From positions 1,480,501 to 1,544,500 of the forward strand of contig JARFXP010000001.1 of NCBI GenBank assembly GCA_029194675.1: a stretch of DNA of 64,000 bases, read 5' to 3'. A model generated the notes under the pieces. That model saw only the letters and a program-made list of their open reading frames with translations. It searched no databases and was not told the origin of the DNA. Below, one piece after another: positions 16,874 to 24,604 of the stretch (positions are counted from its first letter, which is position 1; every line of letters begins with the position of its first letter). This DNA is from Nitrospira sp. (GTDB lineage Bacteria; Nitrospirota; Nitrospiria; Nitrospirales; Nitrospiraceae). The position numbers and the translations under genes are program-made.

Positions 16874-17824
16874 CTATTTCTTGGCTTCACACTTATCTTT
16901 CTTGCATTTATCGCTGTCGCAATCGGAGTCTCGTTGGCAAGCTCCACCGTTTGCCACAGATGTGGCCTGGCAAAAGTTCTTGCCGAAGCCGAGCCCTGGC
17001 TTTGCGCAACGAAAATTGGTGTCACCTAATAGCGTTGTGCAATCCTTATCCTTGTCACAGACGCAACTTTTCTTTTCACACTTTCCCATGCTACAGTCTG
17101 AATTCTTCTCGCAATAATCCCCAAAGTCTCCCCCTGTAGGCACACAGTAATTTTTTCCGATTCGCTTCTTGCAACGCGAGTCTGAACCGCAATCATTGTT
17201 ATCATTACAAACACAGACTCCTCCGGCTCCGCAATTGTTTGAGTCACATTGTGTATTGGTTGAACAATGCTCCCCCAACGCAAGCCTTGAGGTTCCTCCA
17301 GACTCGACAATCGAAGCCCCGGTTGCTGACGTTGCTGAAGGCGCTAAACAAACCCTTTCCACCACATCATCAAAGCGATAGACGAGATCTATTGTTCGCA
17401 CATACGCATACTCATTTGCGTCGTTATGCTTTTTTTCGATCGGAACATTAGCCGCATGTGCCTTTTCATGCATGATAATCCCAACCAAATCACAACGAGT
17501 CGTTGACTGGTCCCGTATCTCATCCCAACACAGGTTTATTTTGTTTCCCCCTCGATGGTAACCAAGAACGTCCCCGTCACATTTTTTCTTTGTCGAGCAC
17601 TTGAGTGTCGAAGTTGGCCATTTTTTTCTGATATCATCTCCGTACTTGCTGGGTATAAACGAAGCCTGCGAAAGCATTTCGTCGATGTTTTTATCTATGA
17701 AGTCAACTGCCCAATTGATATCCCCCATAGCAGAGGAATCACAGTTTTCCACTTCAAATTGTTTTGCATGTGCCGTCGTTGCCAGCACGCTCAACAGTAC
17801 TAATATAAAAATGAAATTCCTCAT
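16874..17824 (-). CDS. Secreted cysteine-rich protein with HExxH metallopeptidase motif
   Basis: A 316-residue protein with an obvious signal peptide (MRNFIFILVLLSVLATTAHA), preceded by a perfect AAGGAGG. The N-terminal domain (about 21-165) contains CDLVGIIMHEKAHAANVP: His119-Glu120-x-x-His123 is a zinc metallopeptidase signature, with Asp135, Glu138 or Asp146 (in NDANEYAYVRTIDLVY) as possible third ligands. The C-terminal part (about 190-316) is three cysteine-rich modules of the type C-x6-C-x4-C, reminiscent of Dickkopf-like repeats in secreted bacterial proteins. GC is visibly lower than in the flanks, suggesting transfer. The DsbA-like gene immediately downstream could fold it. No close family is recognised. 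Confidence 0.7.
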   Translation of the reverse strand: MRNFIFILVLLSVLATTAHAKQFEVENCDSSAMGDINWAVDFIDKNIDEMLSQASFIPSKYGDDIRKKWPTSTLKCSTKKKCDGDVLGYHRGGNKINLCWDEIRDQSTTRCDLVGIIMHEKAHAANVPIEKKHNDANEYAYVRTIDLVYRFDDVVERVCLAPSATSATGASIVESGGTSRLALGEHCSTNTQCDSNNCGAGGVCVCNDNNDCGSDSRCKKRIGKNYCVPTGGDFGDYCEKNSDCSMGKCEKKSCVCDKDKDCTTLLGDTNFRCAKPGLGFGKNFCQATSVANGGACQRDSDCDSDKCKKDKCEAKK

Positions 17825-19175
17825 GCCACGACCTCCTTGTATTCCCTGTCCTGTTATTGGTTTTTGCCAGGTGCCGAACAGAAGCGGCACCATTCTAATG
17901 ACGTTCAAGATTCCTTTTGAATTTCGTCACCATTAATTAGCGCCTTATCTTCGATCCCTCTAGACGCAATTCCCAGACCATTAAATCTTTTGGTGCAAAC
18001 TCTTGGTTTCATCTCATCTTGTCTGAATGATGGCCTCCAAGAACCCGACCTTCTGTATCTATCTGTGCGTGTGACTGTATCAAGTTAGATACTTACGTCC
18101 CGATGTGCAGAGAGTCCGAGGGGTTGCTCATGTCATGTAGTTTCTCCTGCTCCAACCTCAGATCTTTGACAACATCTGCAGTGCGAAGTGCTGTGGCCGC
18201 TTGCTAAACACGACGTGCAAAATATTGCCGCATTTGCACCTAAACACCGCATGAATGCTGCGTTCCATGGTCTATTATGCAGCGTTATTTATATCGTTAT
18301 GTTTAGTAAGCGGTGGACCAGGGTGGCGGGCCTGGAAGGTTTTCAGACCGTCTGTTAATGGCAATGAAGGCTACGAGATGTTATGGCACACAATCATCTC
18401 CGAGTATTTTGTGTTCGGACACGCACTTGTTAAGCAATCGGACAGGAGAGAGAAGTACCACGATCGCATCGAAGTTGACTGGCCAGTTAGCCGCGTTGAC
18501 GCGCTACCGCGGCACGACCGTTCCAGAGGAATATCTTGGAGCGATCATGACCAGGTTGCATAAGAAGTTCCTGAAGGTGCCGCTCGGTGCCCTGCTGCAC
18601 CCGGTCTCCGTATTCGTGCAACAGGCCACGAAAACCAGCAGACCGCAGCTGCCACCGTGCCTACGATATGACGAAAGGAGTTAATCGCTCAAGGTTGGTT
18701 TGAACAAGGGTTTAATGCGGTCGATCCGGAAGAAGCGATAGGCTGTTACACTAAGGCGATCCGGCTGAAGCCCAACTTTCCGGAGGCCTACTACGACTCT
18801 TGAGGTGAGGCGGGAGCTGATGGCTAAACAACTCGACCATGCAGCTCGACTACCCCGTCCTCTTGCTGGCGAGGACGTGGTGCGCCGCTTCCAGGCTGGT
18901 CTGTTGAAGGCTCACAACCATATCACGGATTTCCTCGCACTCACGGGCCTCCTCGCTAAGGACAACCCTCTGTGTGCCGTCGCCTGGTCAACGCAGTCCA
19001 GCGAACGGAGAACCTCACCTACCGCAACACGTAGGCACTGAGTGGCCGCTTTTCAATTCGATGATCGACTGGCTTGGGTCGATAGCAGACACCAAATACC
19101 AAGTTGAGCCTAACCTGCTACACCTCTTTCCCACGGTATAGTCTTTTTGCCCCGCCTCACGTATCGTACGTGGTG
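17825..19175. other. Long AT-rich region without supported genes
   Basis: About 1.35 kb with no convincing coding sequence apart from a short TPR relic (18681-18803). Several open frames occur but lack ribosome sites, family motifs or consistent composition. The lower GC, shared with the cysteine-rich secreted protein, suggests eroded foreign DNA. A reading frame at 18805-19041 gives 78 residues with no recognisable features and is not called. Confidence 0.5.
18681..18803 (+). pseudogene. TPR-protein relic
   Basis: In one frame this segment reads as 40 residues including DPEEAIGCYTKAIRLKPNFP followed by EAYYDS and a stop. This is a classic tetratricopeptide repeat (A-x-x-x-Y-x-K-A-I-x-L-x-P-N-x-P-E-A-Y). 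An in-frame stop lies six codons upstream and there is no start codon, so it is a remnant of a larger TPR gene. Confidence 0.6.
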
Positions 19176-19865
19176 ATGTTTCGCCTGAATCGGGACGATC
19201 ATCGTTTCCCCTCGGTTGATCGAGCATCTCCGGAAGGCCTGCTTGCCGTAGGCGGAGATCTGAGCCCGGAGCGGTTGCTCGCAGCATACCGAAAGGGCAT
19301 CTTTCCCTGGTACAACGACGATCAGTCGATCCTCTGGTGGTCGCCAGATCCTCGCGCCGTATTGTTTCCCAACAAGCTCCATGTTTCGCGCAGCCTCAAG
19401 CGAAGGCTTTGCTCAGATCTGTTCATCGTCACGCTCGATACCAGCTTTCGAAATGTCATAGAACAGTGCGCGGGGCCGCGCCCGCAGTATCCGGAGGGAG
19501 GAACGTGGATCACGGGTGACATGCTGGATGCCTACACACGCTTGCACGAACTTCGCTATGCCCATTCCGTCGAGACATGGCAGGATGGTCGCCTGGTTGG
19601 CGGGCTTTACGGCGTGGCGATCGGAGGCGCCTTCTTTGCCGAGTCGATGTTTACCAGAGTCGATGATGCTTCGAAGGTAGGGCTCGTCCGGCTCGTGCGT
19701 CAGCTTCAGGCCTGGAACTTTAGCCTCATCGATTGCCAACAATCTTCGCCCCATGTCATGCGGTTCGGCGCGGAGGAAGTTCCACGGTCGGACTTTATCA
19801 AACATCTCAACCAGGCGCTCACCCTTCCCAACCGACGGGGACGATGGCAATTTGACGAGCCATGA
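19176..19865 (+). CDS. aat: Leucyl/phenylalanyl-tRNA--protein transferase
   Basis: About 229 residues. This enzyme attaches Leu or Phe from aminoacyl-tRNA to proteins with N-terminal Lys or Arg, marking them for ClpAP degradation. It matches the family throughout: FPSVDRASPEGLLAVGGDLS, AAYRKGIFPWYND, ILWWSPDPRAVL, GGTWITGDMLDAY and GGLYGVAIGGAFFAESMFTR. The ATG at 19176 gives the usual N-terminus; an upstream in-frame ATG at 19104 would add 24 atypical residues. Substrate specificity may be shifted in some phyla, which cannot be judged here. Confidence 0.93.
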   Translation: MFRLNRDDHRFPSVDRASPEGLLAVGGDLSPERLLAAYRKGIFPWYNDDQSILWWSPDPRAVLFPNKLHVSRSLKRRLCSDLFIVTLDTSFRNVIEQCAGPRPQYPEGGTWITGDMLDAYTRLHELRYAHSVETWQDGRLVGGLYGVAIGGAFFAESMFTRVDDASKVGLVRLVRQLQAWNFSLIDCQQSSPHVMRFGAEEVPRSDFIKHLNQALTLPNRRGRWQFDEP

Positions 19866-19896
19866 CCATTGGAAGCATTTTCACCACTGAGGAATT

Positions 19897-20082
19897 ATGG
19901 ACGTTGCGTATGTAGCGACGAGAGGTCGGATTGTGATTCCAGCTCGGCTCCGTCGAAGGCTTGGCATCAGGTCAGGCACGAAGGTATGCTTCATCGAGCG
20001 CGGCGATGGCATTCTCTTTCGGCCGATCACGAAGCAGTCTATTCGTAGGCGCTGTGGCATGTTGAAGTGCCAACATCAGTGA
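19897..20082 (+). CDS. AbrB/SpoVT-type DNA-binding protein
   Basis: A 61-residue protein whose first 45 residues match the swapped-hairpin AbrB fold: MDVAYVATRGRIVIPARLRRRLGIRSGTKV followed by an acidic FIERGDGILFRPI strand (quoted in two parts). This is the usual form of a toxin-antitoxin antitoxin, but no PIN-type toxin follows: the next gene is 125 bp away and belongs to the restriction system. The C-terminus (RRRCGMLKCQ) looks like the truncated toxin-binding tail. It may be an orphan antitoxin. Confidence 0.75.
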   Translation: MDVAYVATRGRIVIPARLRRRLGIRSGTKVCFIERGDGILFRPITKQSIRRRCGMLKCQHQ

Positions 20083-20157
20083 CACGCGAGCTATTGCGTG
20101 AGCGAAGACGAGGTTAATCGAGGTCGCTTCTTTGCAGACTGATCTCTTGACTAGTAA

Positions 20158-20183
20158 TACTCATAGTCTCTAGACTGAAAGTC
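20158..20183 (+). promoter_or_regulatory. Two C-boxes of the restriction-modification controller
   Basis: TACTCATAGTC (20158-20168) and GACTGAAAGTC (20173-20183) both fit the controller-protein consensus GACT-n3-AGTC, the first with one mismatch, and are separated by the canonical 4 bp. They lie 23 bp before the ATG of the XRE-type controller gene. This layout is diagnostic of C-protein-regulated type II systems, where the first dimer activates and the second represses the C-R promoter. Confidence 0.85.
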
Positions 20184-20206
20184 TGTGCCATGGCATCCAT
20201 ACTGCC

Positions 20207-20428
20207 ATGGCAAGTCCACAGGAAAGGTTTGGACTTCAGGTCAGGAAGCTGCGCATTAAGCGCGGCTGGAGCCAGGAGGAGCTTGCGCAAAGAGCAAGCC
20301 GTCACTGGACCTACATTGGCGGGATCGAGCGTGGTGAACGAAATGTCACTCTTCAAGTTATCGCTGATCTTGCCCATGCGCTTGGCGTCCAAATCAGTGC
20401 GTTCTTTCCATCAGAGGATAGACGCTGA
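20207..20428 (+). CDS. Controller (C) protein of the restriction-modification system, XRE family
   Basis: A 73-residue helix-turn-helix protein: ERFGLQVRKLRIKRGWSQEE, LAQRASRHWTYIGGIERGER and NVTLQVIADLAHALGVQISA cover the complete five-helix XRE domain with the WTYIGGIERG segment typical of C proteins. It binds the C-boxes upstream and delays endonuclease expression until the host DNA is methylated. Its stop codon overlaps the start of the endonuclease gene (TGATG), implying translational coupling. The transcript may be leaderless or have a very short leader. Confidence 0.92.
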   Translation: MASPQERFGLQVRKLRIKRGWSQEELAQRASRHWTYIGGIERGERNVTLQVIADLAHALGVQISAFFPSEDRR

Positions 20429-20976
20429 TGCGTCATCCTCTAGAGGATCAATTCAACGCTTCCGCCTGGGACATTATGTCTGCGATTCAACGAGGATTCC
20501 GGGCGCAGGTTGACGTTAAAGGAAAGCTCGCTGAGTATTTCTTGAACAAAGTGCTCGAAAACCTCGTGAAGGACGGAACCATTGAAGACTGTCTCTGGCA
20601 GGACAAAGATGGTCAGCCTGATTTCATTGTTACGTTCAAAAGCAGGCAACTCAGAATCGAATGTAAGAATGTCAGAAGCAAAGGGCTTTTCCGAGATCCG
20701 CCAGGTTACAAAGTCGAGATTCAAAAGACTCGAAATGCGATTGGTGGTGGACCAGCACGAGGATATAAAGTAGACGAGTTTGATGTATTAGCGACCTGTT
20801 TGTTCAATCAGACACATGAATGGACGTATCTTTTTGCATCAACTGCAGCATTGGCTCGGCGTGAACATGAACCACAATTCTTACAAATCATGCAGCCGGT
20901 ACCGAAGGCGGTCACAACACCGTGGTCCACAAATCTCGTATCTGTCTTGGCAAGTATCACTGAGTACACAAAATGA
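20428..20976 (+). CDS. Type II restriction endonuclease, PD-(D/E)xK fold
   Basis: A 182-residue protein with a catalytic core DGQPDFIVTF ... RIECKN: Asp65, Glu78 and Lys80 form a PD-x12-E-x-K active site, and Glu37 in KLAEYF may complete it. It sits between the controller and methyltransferase genes, which identifies it as the cognate nuclease. It does not resemble PvuII or another named enzyme that I recognise, although its methyltransferase is M.PvuII-like, so its recognition sequence is unknown. GC is lower than in the chromosomal neighbours. Confidence 0.85.
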   Translation: MRHPLEDQFNASAWDIMSAIQRGFRAQVDVKGKLAEYFLNKVLENLVKDGTIEDCLWQDKDGQPDFIVTFKSRQLRIECKNVRSKGLFRDPPGYKVEIQKTRNAIGGGPARGYKVDEFDVLATCLFNQTHEWTYLFASTAALARREHEPQFLQIMQPVPKAVTTPWSTNLVSVLASITEYTK

Positions 20977-20997
20977 TTTAGCGTGATTGTAGAAGCT

Positions 20998-21951
20998 ATG
21001 CGTCGTCCTCTTTACACTACTAATTTTGGCAGCGCCATCGTGGCAGATTCTCTTCTTGCTATGAAAGAGCTTGAAGAGTCTACAGTCAACCTAGTCATGA
21101 CATCTCCTCCTTACGCACTGCATTTCAAGAAAGAGTACGGCAACGTTGCACAGCAAGACTATGTTTCCTGGTTCTTACCTTTCGCCGCAGAGATTCACCG
21201 AGTCCTGAAAGACGATGGAAGTTTTGTCCTTAATATTGGAGGAAGCTGGACACCGGGCAAACCAACAAGATCGTTGTATCATTTCGAGGTTCTTTTAGCA
21301 TTGGTTCACAAGTTGGGCTTTCATTTGGCGCAAGAAATGTACTGGTATAATCCTGCAAAACTTCCTGCTCCTGCAGAGTGGGTTAACGTGCGAAAGCTAA
21401 GAGTGAAGGACTCTGTGGAGTGTTTGTGGTGGTTGAGCAAAACGGCATGGCCTAAGGCAAATAACCAGCGTGTCCTTCAGGAGTATAGCCCGGACATGCT
21501 CCGGCTAATTAGGAAAGGGTATAAAGCAAAGAAACGGCCTTCGGGTCATAACATTACAGCTAAATTTACTGAGCGTGAAGGCTCAATCCCGCCAAATTTT
21601 CTCATGCTTGGGAACAATGACGCCAATGGTGTTTACCTTGAGGCCTGCAAAAGACTCGGCTATCAACCTCATCCTGCTCGATTCCCTGTACAGCTCCCGA
21701 CTTTTTTTATTCGGCTTCTAACGGACCCGGGAGACTTAGTGCTGGATCCTTTTGCGGGGAGCAATACAACCGGCGAGGCAGCGGAGCGAGAGGAGCGAAA
21801 ATGGATAGCTATTGAAAGTCGCCAAGACTATCTCGAGGCAAGTCAAGCGCGCTTTGAACAACTTGGGTCAGATCAGATTGCACTTTTCCCGACACAGGAC
21901 AATGTTAGTCCACAAGCCACTGACGAGGCCTTTACCTTACCAGGGTACTGA
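20998..21951 (+). CDS. Type II DNA methyltransferase, N4-cytosine, beta class (M.PvuII-like)
   Basis: About 317 residues. The catalytic motif [15 protein letters not shown] lies near the N-terminus and the AdoMet-binding motif [16 protein letters not shown] near the C-terminus, the order of beta-class enzymes. SPPY indicates N4-cytosine methylation. Other stretches ([20 protein letters not shown] and [20 protein letters not shown]) closely resemble M.PvuII. A GTG at 20983 would add five residues. It protects the host against the upstream nuclease. The target is likely a short palindrome with a modified cytosine. Confidence 0.92.
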   Translation: MRRPLYTTNFGSAIVADSLLAMKELEESTVNLVMTSPPYALHFKKEYGNVAQQDYVSWFLPFAAEIHRVLKDDGSFVLNIGGSWTPGKPTRSLYHFEVLLALVHKLGFHLAQEMYWYNPAKLPAPAEWVNVRKLRVKDSVECLWWLSKTAWPKANNQRVLQEYSPDMLRLIRKGYKAKKRPSGHNITAKFTEREGSIPPNFLMLGNNDANGVYLEACKRLGYQPHPARFPVQLPTFFIRLLTDPGDLVLDPFAGSNTTGEAAEREERKWIAIESRQDYLEASQARFEQLGSDQIALFPTQDNVSPQATDEAFTLPGY

Positions 21952-22089
21952 TCCAACCAAATCCAAGGTACTAATCTTCCGAAATGAATCTTTAGCAAAC
22001 ACTGTTATTGCTGTATTGAGATAGCCGCGCATTGACAGCCTTTTCCTCGGTCGCTTATGATTTCATCCTGGCTATGAGGAGGACATGAC

Positions 22090-22410
22090 ATGAGCTTTAC
22101 CATTACGCCGACAGAGCTTAAGGCTCGAATCGATAAAGGGGATAAGTTGGTGCTTCTGGATGTGCGCGAGCCTTGGGAAAACCAACTCGCCAAGCTGGAC
22201 AACTCTATCCTCATTCCGCTCGGCACGCTGCCTAACTCCCTCTCCAAGTTGGACAGGACTACCGAGATTATCGCCTATTGCCATCATGGGATGCGAAGCG
22301 GAGATGCGACAGGGTTCCTGCTACAGCAGGGATTTTCTAACGTGAAGAACCTGATCGGCGGGATCGATGCCTGGTCTGTCCAGGTTGATGGAGCAGTTCC
22401 CCGATACTGA
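22090..22410 (+). CDS. Rhodanese-like single-domain protein
   Basis: A 106-residue rhodanese domain: VLLDVREPWENQLAKLDNSI opens the fold and the active-site loop is AYCHHGMRSGDAT, with the persulfide-carrying cysteine in CHHGMRS. GluNPL-type closing (NLIGGIDAWSVQVD) is standard. It could carry sulfur or act in sulfide or selenium metabolism; the acceptor is unknown. GAGGAGGACATGACATG places the ribosome site well. It stands alone, convergent with the epimerase gene. Confidence 0.9.
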   Translation: MSFTITPTELKARIDKGDKLVLLDVREPWENQLAKLDNSILIPLGTLPNSLSKLDRTTEIIAYCHHGMRSGDATGFLLQQGFSNVKNLIGGIDAWSVQVDGAVPRY

Positions 22411-22500
22411 TCCGATCATATACCGACGCGGGAAGAGCTGTCGGTTGAATGCTGACGGCCTCGTCTGTGGTGCAAGTAGAGATCGGCCTGATGGGCCCAG

Positions 22501-23424
22501 CTATCTGCTCTTTCCCTGGAAGAATTCGATGGTCTGCTTTAACCCCTCCGCAAGGTCCACCTTAACCTCCCACCCAAGTTCTTGTTTGATCCTCGACGGA
22601 TCGACCACACTGCGAATCTGCTCGCCGGATTTGGCCGGACCATGCACTTCCTTGGCACTCGCAGCGGTCAGACCGGCAATCATCCGGAACAACTCATTGA
22701 CGGATGTTTCGATACCCGTTCCCACGTTATAAACTCCGTGCGCATTCTGCCCCATGGCGGCCAGGTTGGCTTCAGCCACATCATCGACGAACACGAAATC
22801 ACGGCTTTGTCGCCCATTTCCATTAATAATGGGCTGTTCACCGTTCAACATCTTTTGGATGAAGATGGCGACGACGCCTGCTTCTCCCTCGGGGTCCTGT
22901 CTCGGTCCATACACGTTGGCGTACCGTAGACAGACTACCGGAATCCCGCTTGTCCGCTGGAAGTAGGACAAATAATGTTCACCGCACAGCTTACTGATGC
23001 CATAGGGTGACAGTGGGTTCGTGACGTGAGATTCAGCGGCGGGAAAGGTCTCCTGTTCACCATAGATCGCTCCACCGGACGAGGAGAACACGACCTTTCG
23101 GCAACCATACCGAACCGCTTGTTGCAACACGTTCATGGTTCCAAGGACGTTGACCTGCGCATCGAACACCGGGTCCTCTACCGAACGGCGAACACTGATC
23201 TGAGCCGCAAGGTGGAGGACGATGTTGGGCCGTTCATTGCGAAAGACCCGTTCAAGACGCCAGCTGGTAATGTCGGTTTTGTAGAGACTCGCCGCACGGT
23301 TGACGTTCTTCCGCTTTCCAGTGGCCAGATTGTCGACGACGACGACTTGATGGCCCTCTTCAACGAGTCGGTCCACCACATGAGACCCGATGAACCCTGC
23401 GCCGCCCGTCACGAGTACTTTCAT
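22501..23424 (-). CDS. NAD-dependent sugar-nucleotide epimerase (GalE-like)
   Basis: Short-chain dehydrogenase of 307 residues of the extended type. NAD-binding GGAGFIGSHVVDRLVEEGH at the N-terminus and the catalytic YGISK, with the Ser of FSSSGGAIYG, fit UDP-glucose 4-epimerase and relatives; LHLAAQISVRRSVEDP and RYANVYGPRQDP are family motifs. Likely supplies UDP-galactose or a related sugar for envelope polysaccharide. Substrate specificity cannot be fixed from sequence. It is the last gene of the minus-strand block that begins with zapB. Confidence 0.88.
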   Translation of the reverse strand: MKVLVTGGAGFIGSHVVDRLVEEGHQVVVVDNLATGKRKNVNRAASLYKTDITSWRLERVFRNERPNIVLHLAAQISVRRSVEDPVFDAQVNVLGTMNVLQQAVRYGCRKVVFSSSGGAIYGEQETFPAAESHVTNPLSPYGISKLCGEHYLSYFQRTSGIPVVCLRYANVYGPRQDPEGEAGVVAIFIQKMLNGEQPIINGNGRQSRDFVFVDDVAEANLAAMGQNAHGVYNVGTGIETSVNELFRMIAGLTAASAKEVHGPAKSGEQIRSVVDPSRIKQELGWEVKVDLAEGLKQTIEFFQGKSR

Positions 23425-23462
23425 TGGCCCTCCTGATTGACTGCCAGCACTTATGAGTCTCC

Positions 23463-24239
23463 TTACATACCATGAAATGAGGTGTCGTACTCAAAGATTG
23501 CTAATATTTCCTGATTGCCCTTTTTCCCTTTGACAGGCGACGCGACGGTCCTCACGGTCTGCAATCCCATCTCCCCCGCAAACCGTAACACTCTCTGGGC
23601 GGCCTCCTCTCGCTGTGCGTCATCGCGCACGACGCCGCCCCGACCGACTTGGCCTTTACCCACTTCAAACTGAGGCTTGACCAAGGCGATGATGTTCGCC
23701 TGAGGTCTGAGAAACTGCGTGATAGGCGGAAGAACCTTTGTTAAGGAAATAAAGGAGACATCGATGACGACCAGATCGATCGGTTCCGGGATGGCAGAAG
23801 GAAGCATATAGCGAATGTTGGTCCGCTCGATCAGTACGACGCGTGGATCTTGCCGGAGCCGCCAATCGAACTGACCATACCCCACGTCAACCGCGTAGAC
23901 TCTCGCAGCCCCCCTTTGGAGCAGACAGTCGGTGAACCCTCCAGTTGAACACCCGACATCGAGACAGATCAGTCCTTGAGGGTCGATCGAGCCGGAGCCC
24001 AGGGCCGCCTCCAGTTTTTCGCCGCCTCGGCTGACGAACGGCTTGCGTTCTCCGATGATCTCGATGACCGCATCAATGGGAATCAGCCTGGACGGTTTGT
24101 CGACGACCGCCCCGTTGCTTTTAACCTCACCCGCGAGAATCATCCGGGCTGCGGCATCTCGACTCTGCACCAATCCCTGAGCCGTCAACACCTGGTCACA
24201 ACGATCCTTCTCGCGTCGTACTTTCGTACCCATGACCAT
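23463..24239 (-). CDS. tlyA: TlyA-family rRNA 2'-O-methyltransferase
   Basis: A 258-residue protein with an N-terminal S4 RNA-binding domain (RCDQVLTAQGLVQSRDAAAR) and a FtsJ-like methyltransferase domain with the AdoMet loop CLDVGCSTGGFTDCLLQ and the VDVSFISL motif. TlyA methylates ribose 2'-OH of cytidines in 16S and 23S rRNA, where it determines capreomycin sensitivity; it was first called a hemolysin. Directly downstream of xseB, as in many bacteria. Confidence 0.93.
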   Translation of the reverse strand: MVMGTKVRREKDRCDQVLTAQGLVQSRDAAARMILAGEVKSNGAVVDKPSRLIPIDAVIEIIGERKPFVSRGGEKLEAALGSGSIDPQGLICLDVGCSTGGFTDCLLQRGAARVYAVDVGYGQFDWRLRQDPRVVLIERTNIRYMLPSAIPEPIDLVVIDVSFISLTKVLPPITQFLRPQANIIALVKPQFEVGKGQVGRGGVVRDDAQREEAAQRVLRFAGEMGLQTVRTVASPVKGKKGNQEILAIFEYDTSFHGM

Positions 24240-24288
24240 TAAAATGAGGAAACATTGAGAAGAGAGCGAGGATCAGAAGAACGACCTA

Positions 24289-24561
24289 TTATGAATCCTC
24301 GGCGGAGCCTGGTACGGCAATGTCATCGGAGGTGAAGGCGCGTAGCTGTTTTTTCCCATTCGTATCCTGAACGAGAACTTCGACTTTTCGTTCAGCCTCT
24401 TCCAATACTTTTAGGCAATTCTTCGACAACCGAATACCTTCCTCGAAAATCTTCAACGATTCATCGAGCGGCAGATCTCCCTTCTCTAACTCCCCCACGA
24501 TGGCTTCCAGTCTGGCCATCGCTTGTTCAAACTTCACCCCAGCCACGACAATCTCCTTCAT
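24289..24561 (-). CDS. xseB: Exodeoxyribonuclease VII small subunit
   Basis: A 90-residue protein: KFEQAMARLEAIVGELEKGD, LPLDESLKIFEEGIRLSKNC and LKVLEEAERKVEVLV give the three-helix XseB hallmark. The start at 24561 is chosen because the family begins at this point. It lies 43 bp after xseA on the same strand and forms the multi-copy small-subunit ring of ExoVII, which degrades single-stranded DNA in both directions. Confidence 0.93.
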   Translation of the reverse strand: MKEIVVAGVKFEQAMARLEAIVGELEKGDLPLDESLKIFEEGIRLSKNCLKVLEEAERKVEVLVQDTNGKKQLRAFTSDDIAVPGSAEDS

Positions 24562-24604
24562 TAAACCAACGCGCAGTCCATTATAACGAAGTCTCAGTCG
24601 GCTT

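Noticed and set aside
18255-18684. Open frames in the AT-rich gap (about 100-120 residues)
   Set aside because: No ribosome sites, no motifs, frames overlap each other; treated as non-coding.
19897-20082. Complete toxin-antitoxin module with the AbrB protein
   Set aside because: No PIN, MazF or other toxin gene lies next to it; only an antitoxin-like protein is visible.
20983-20997. GTG start for the methyltransferase
   Set aside because: Only five extra residues and no better ribosome site than for the ATG at 20998; both remain possible.
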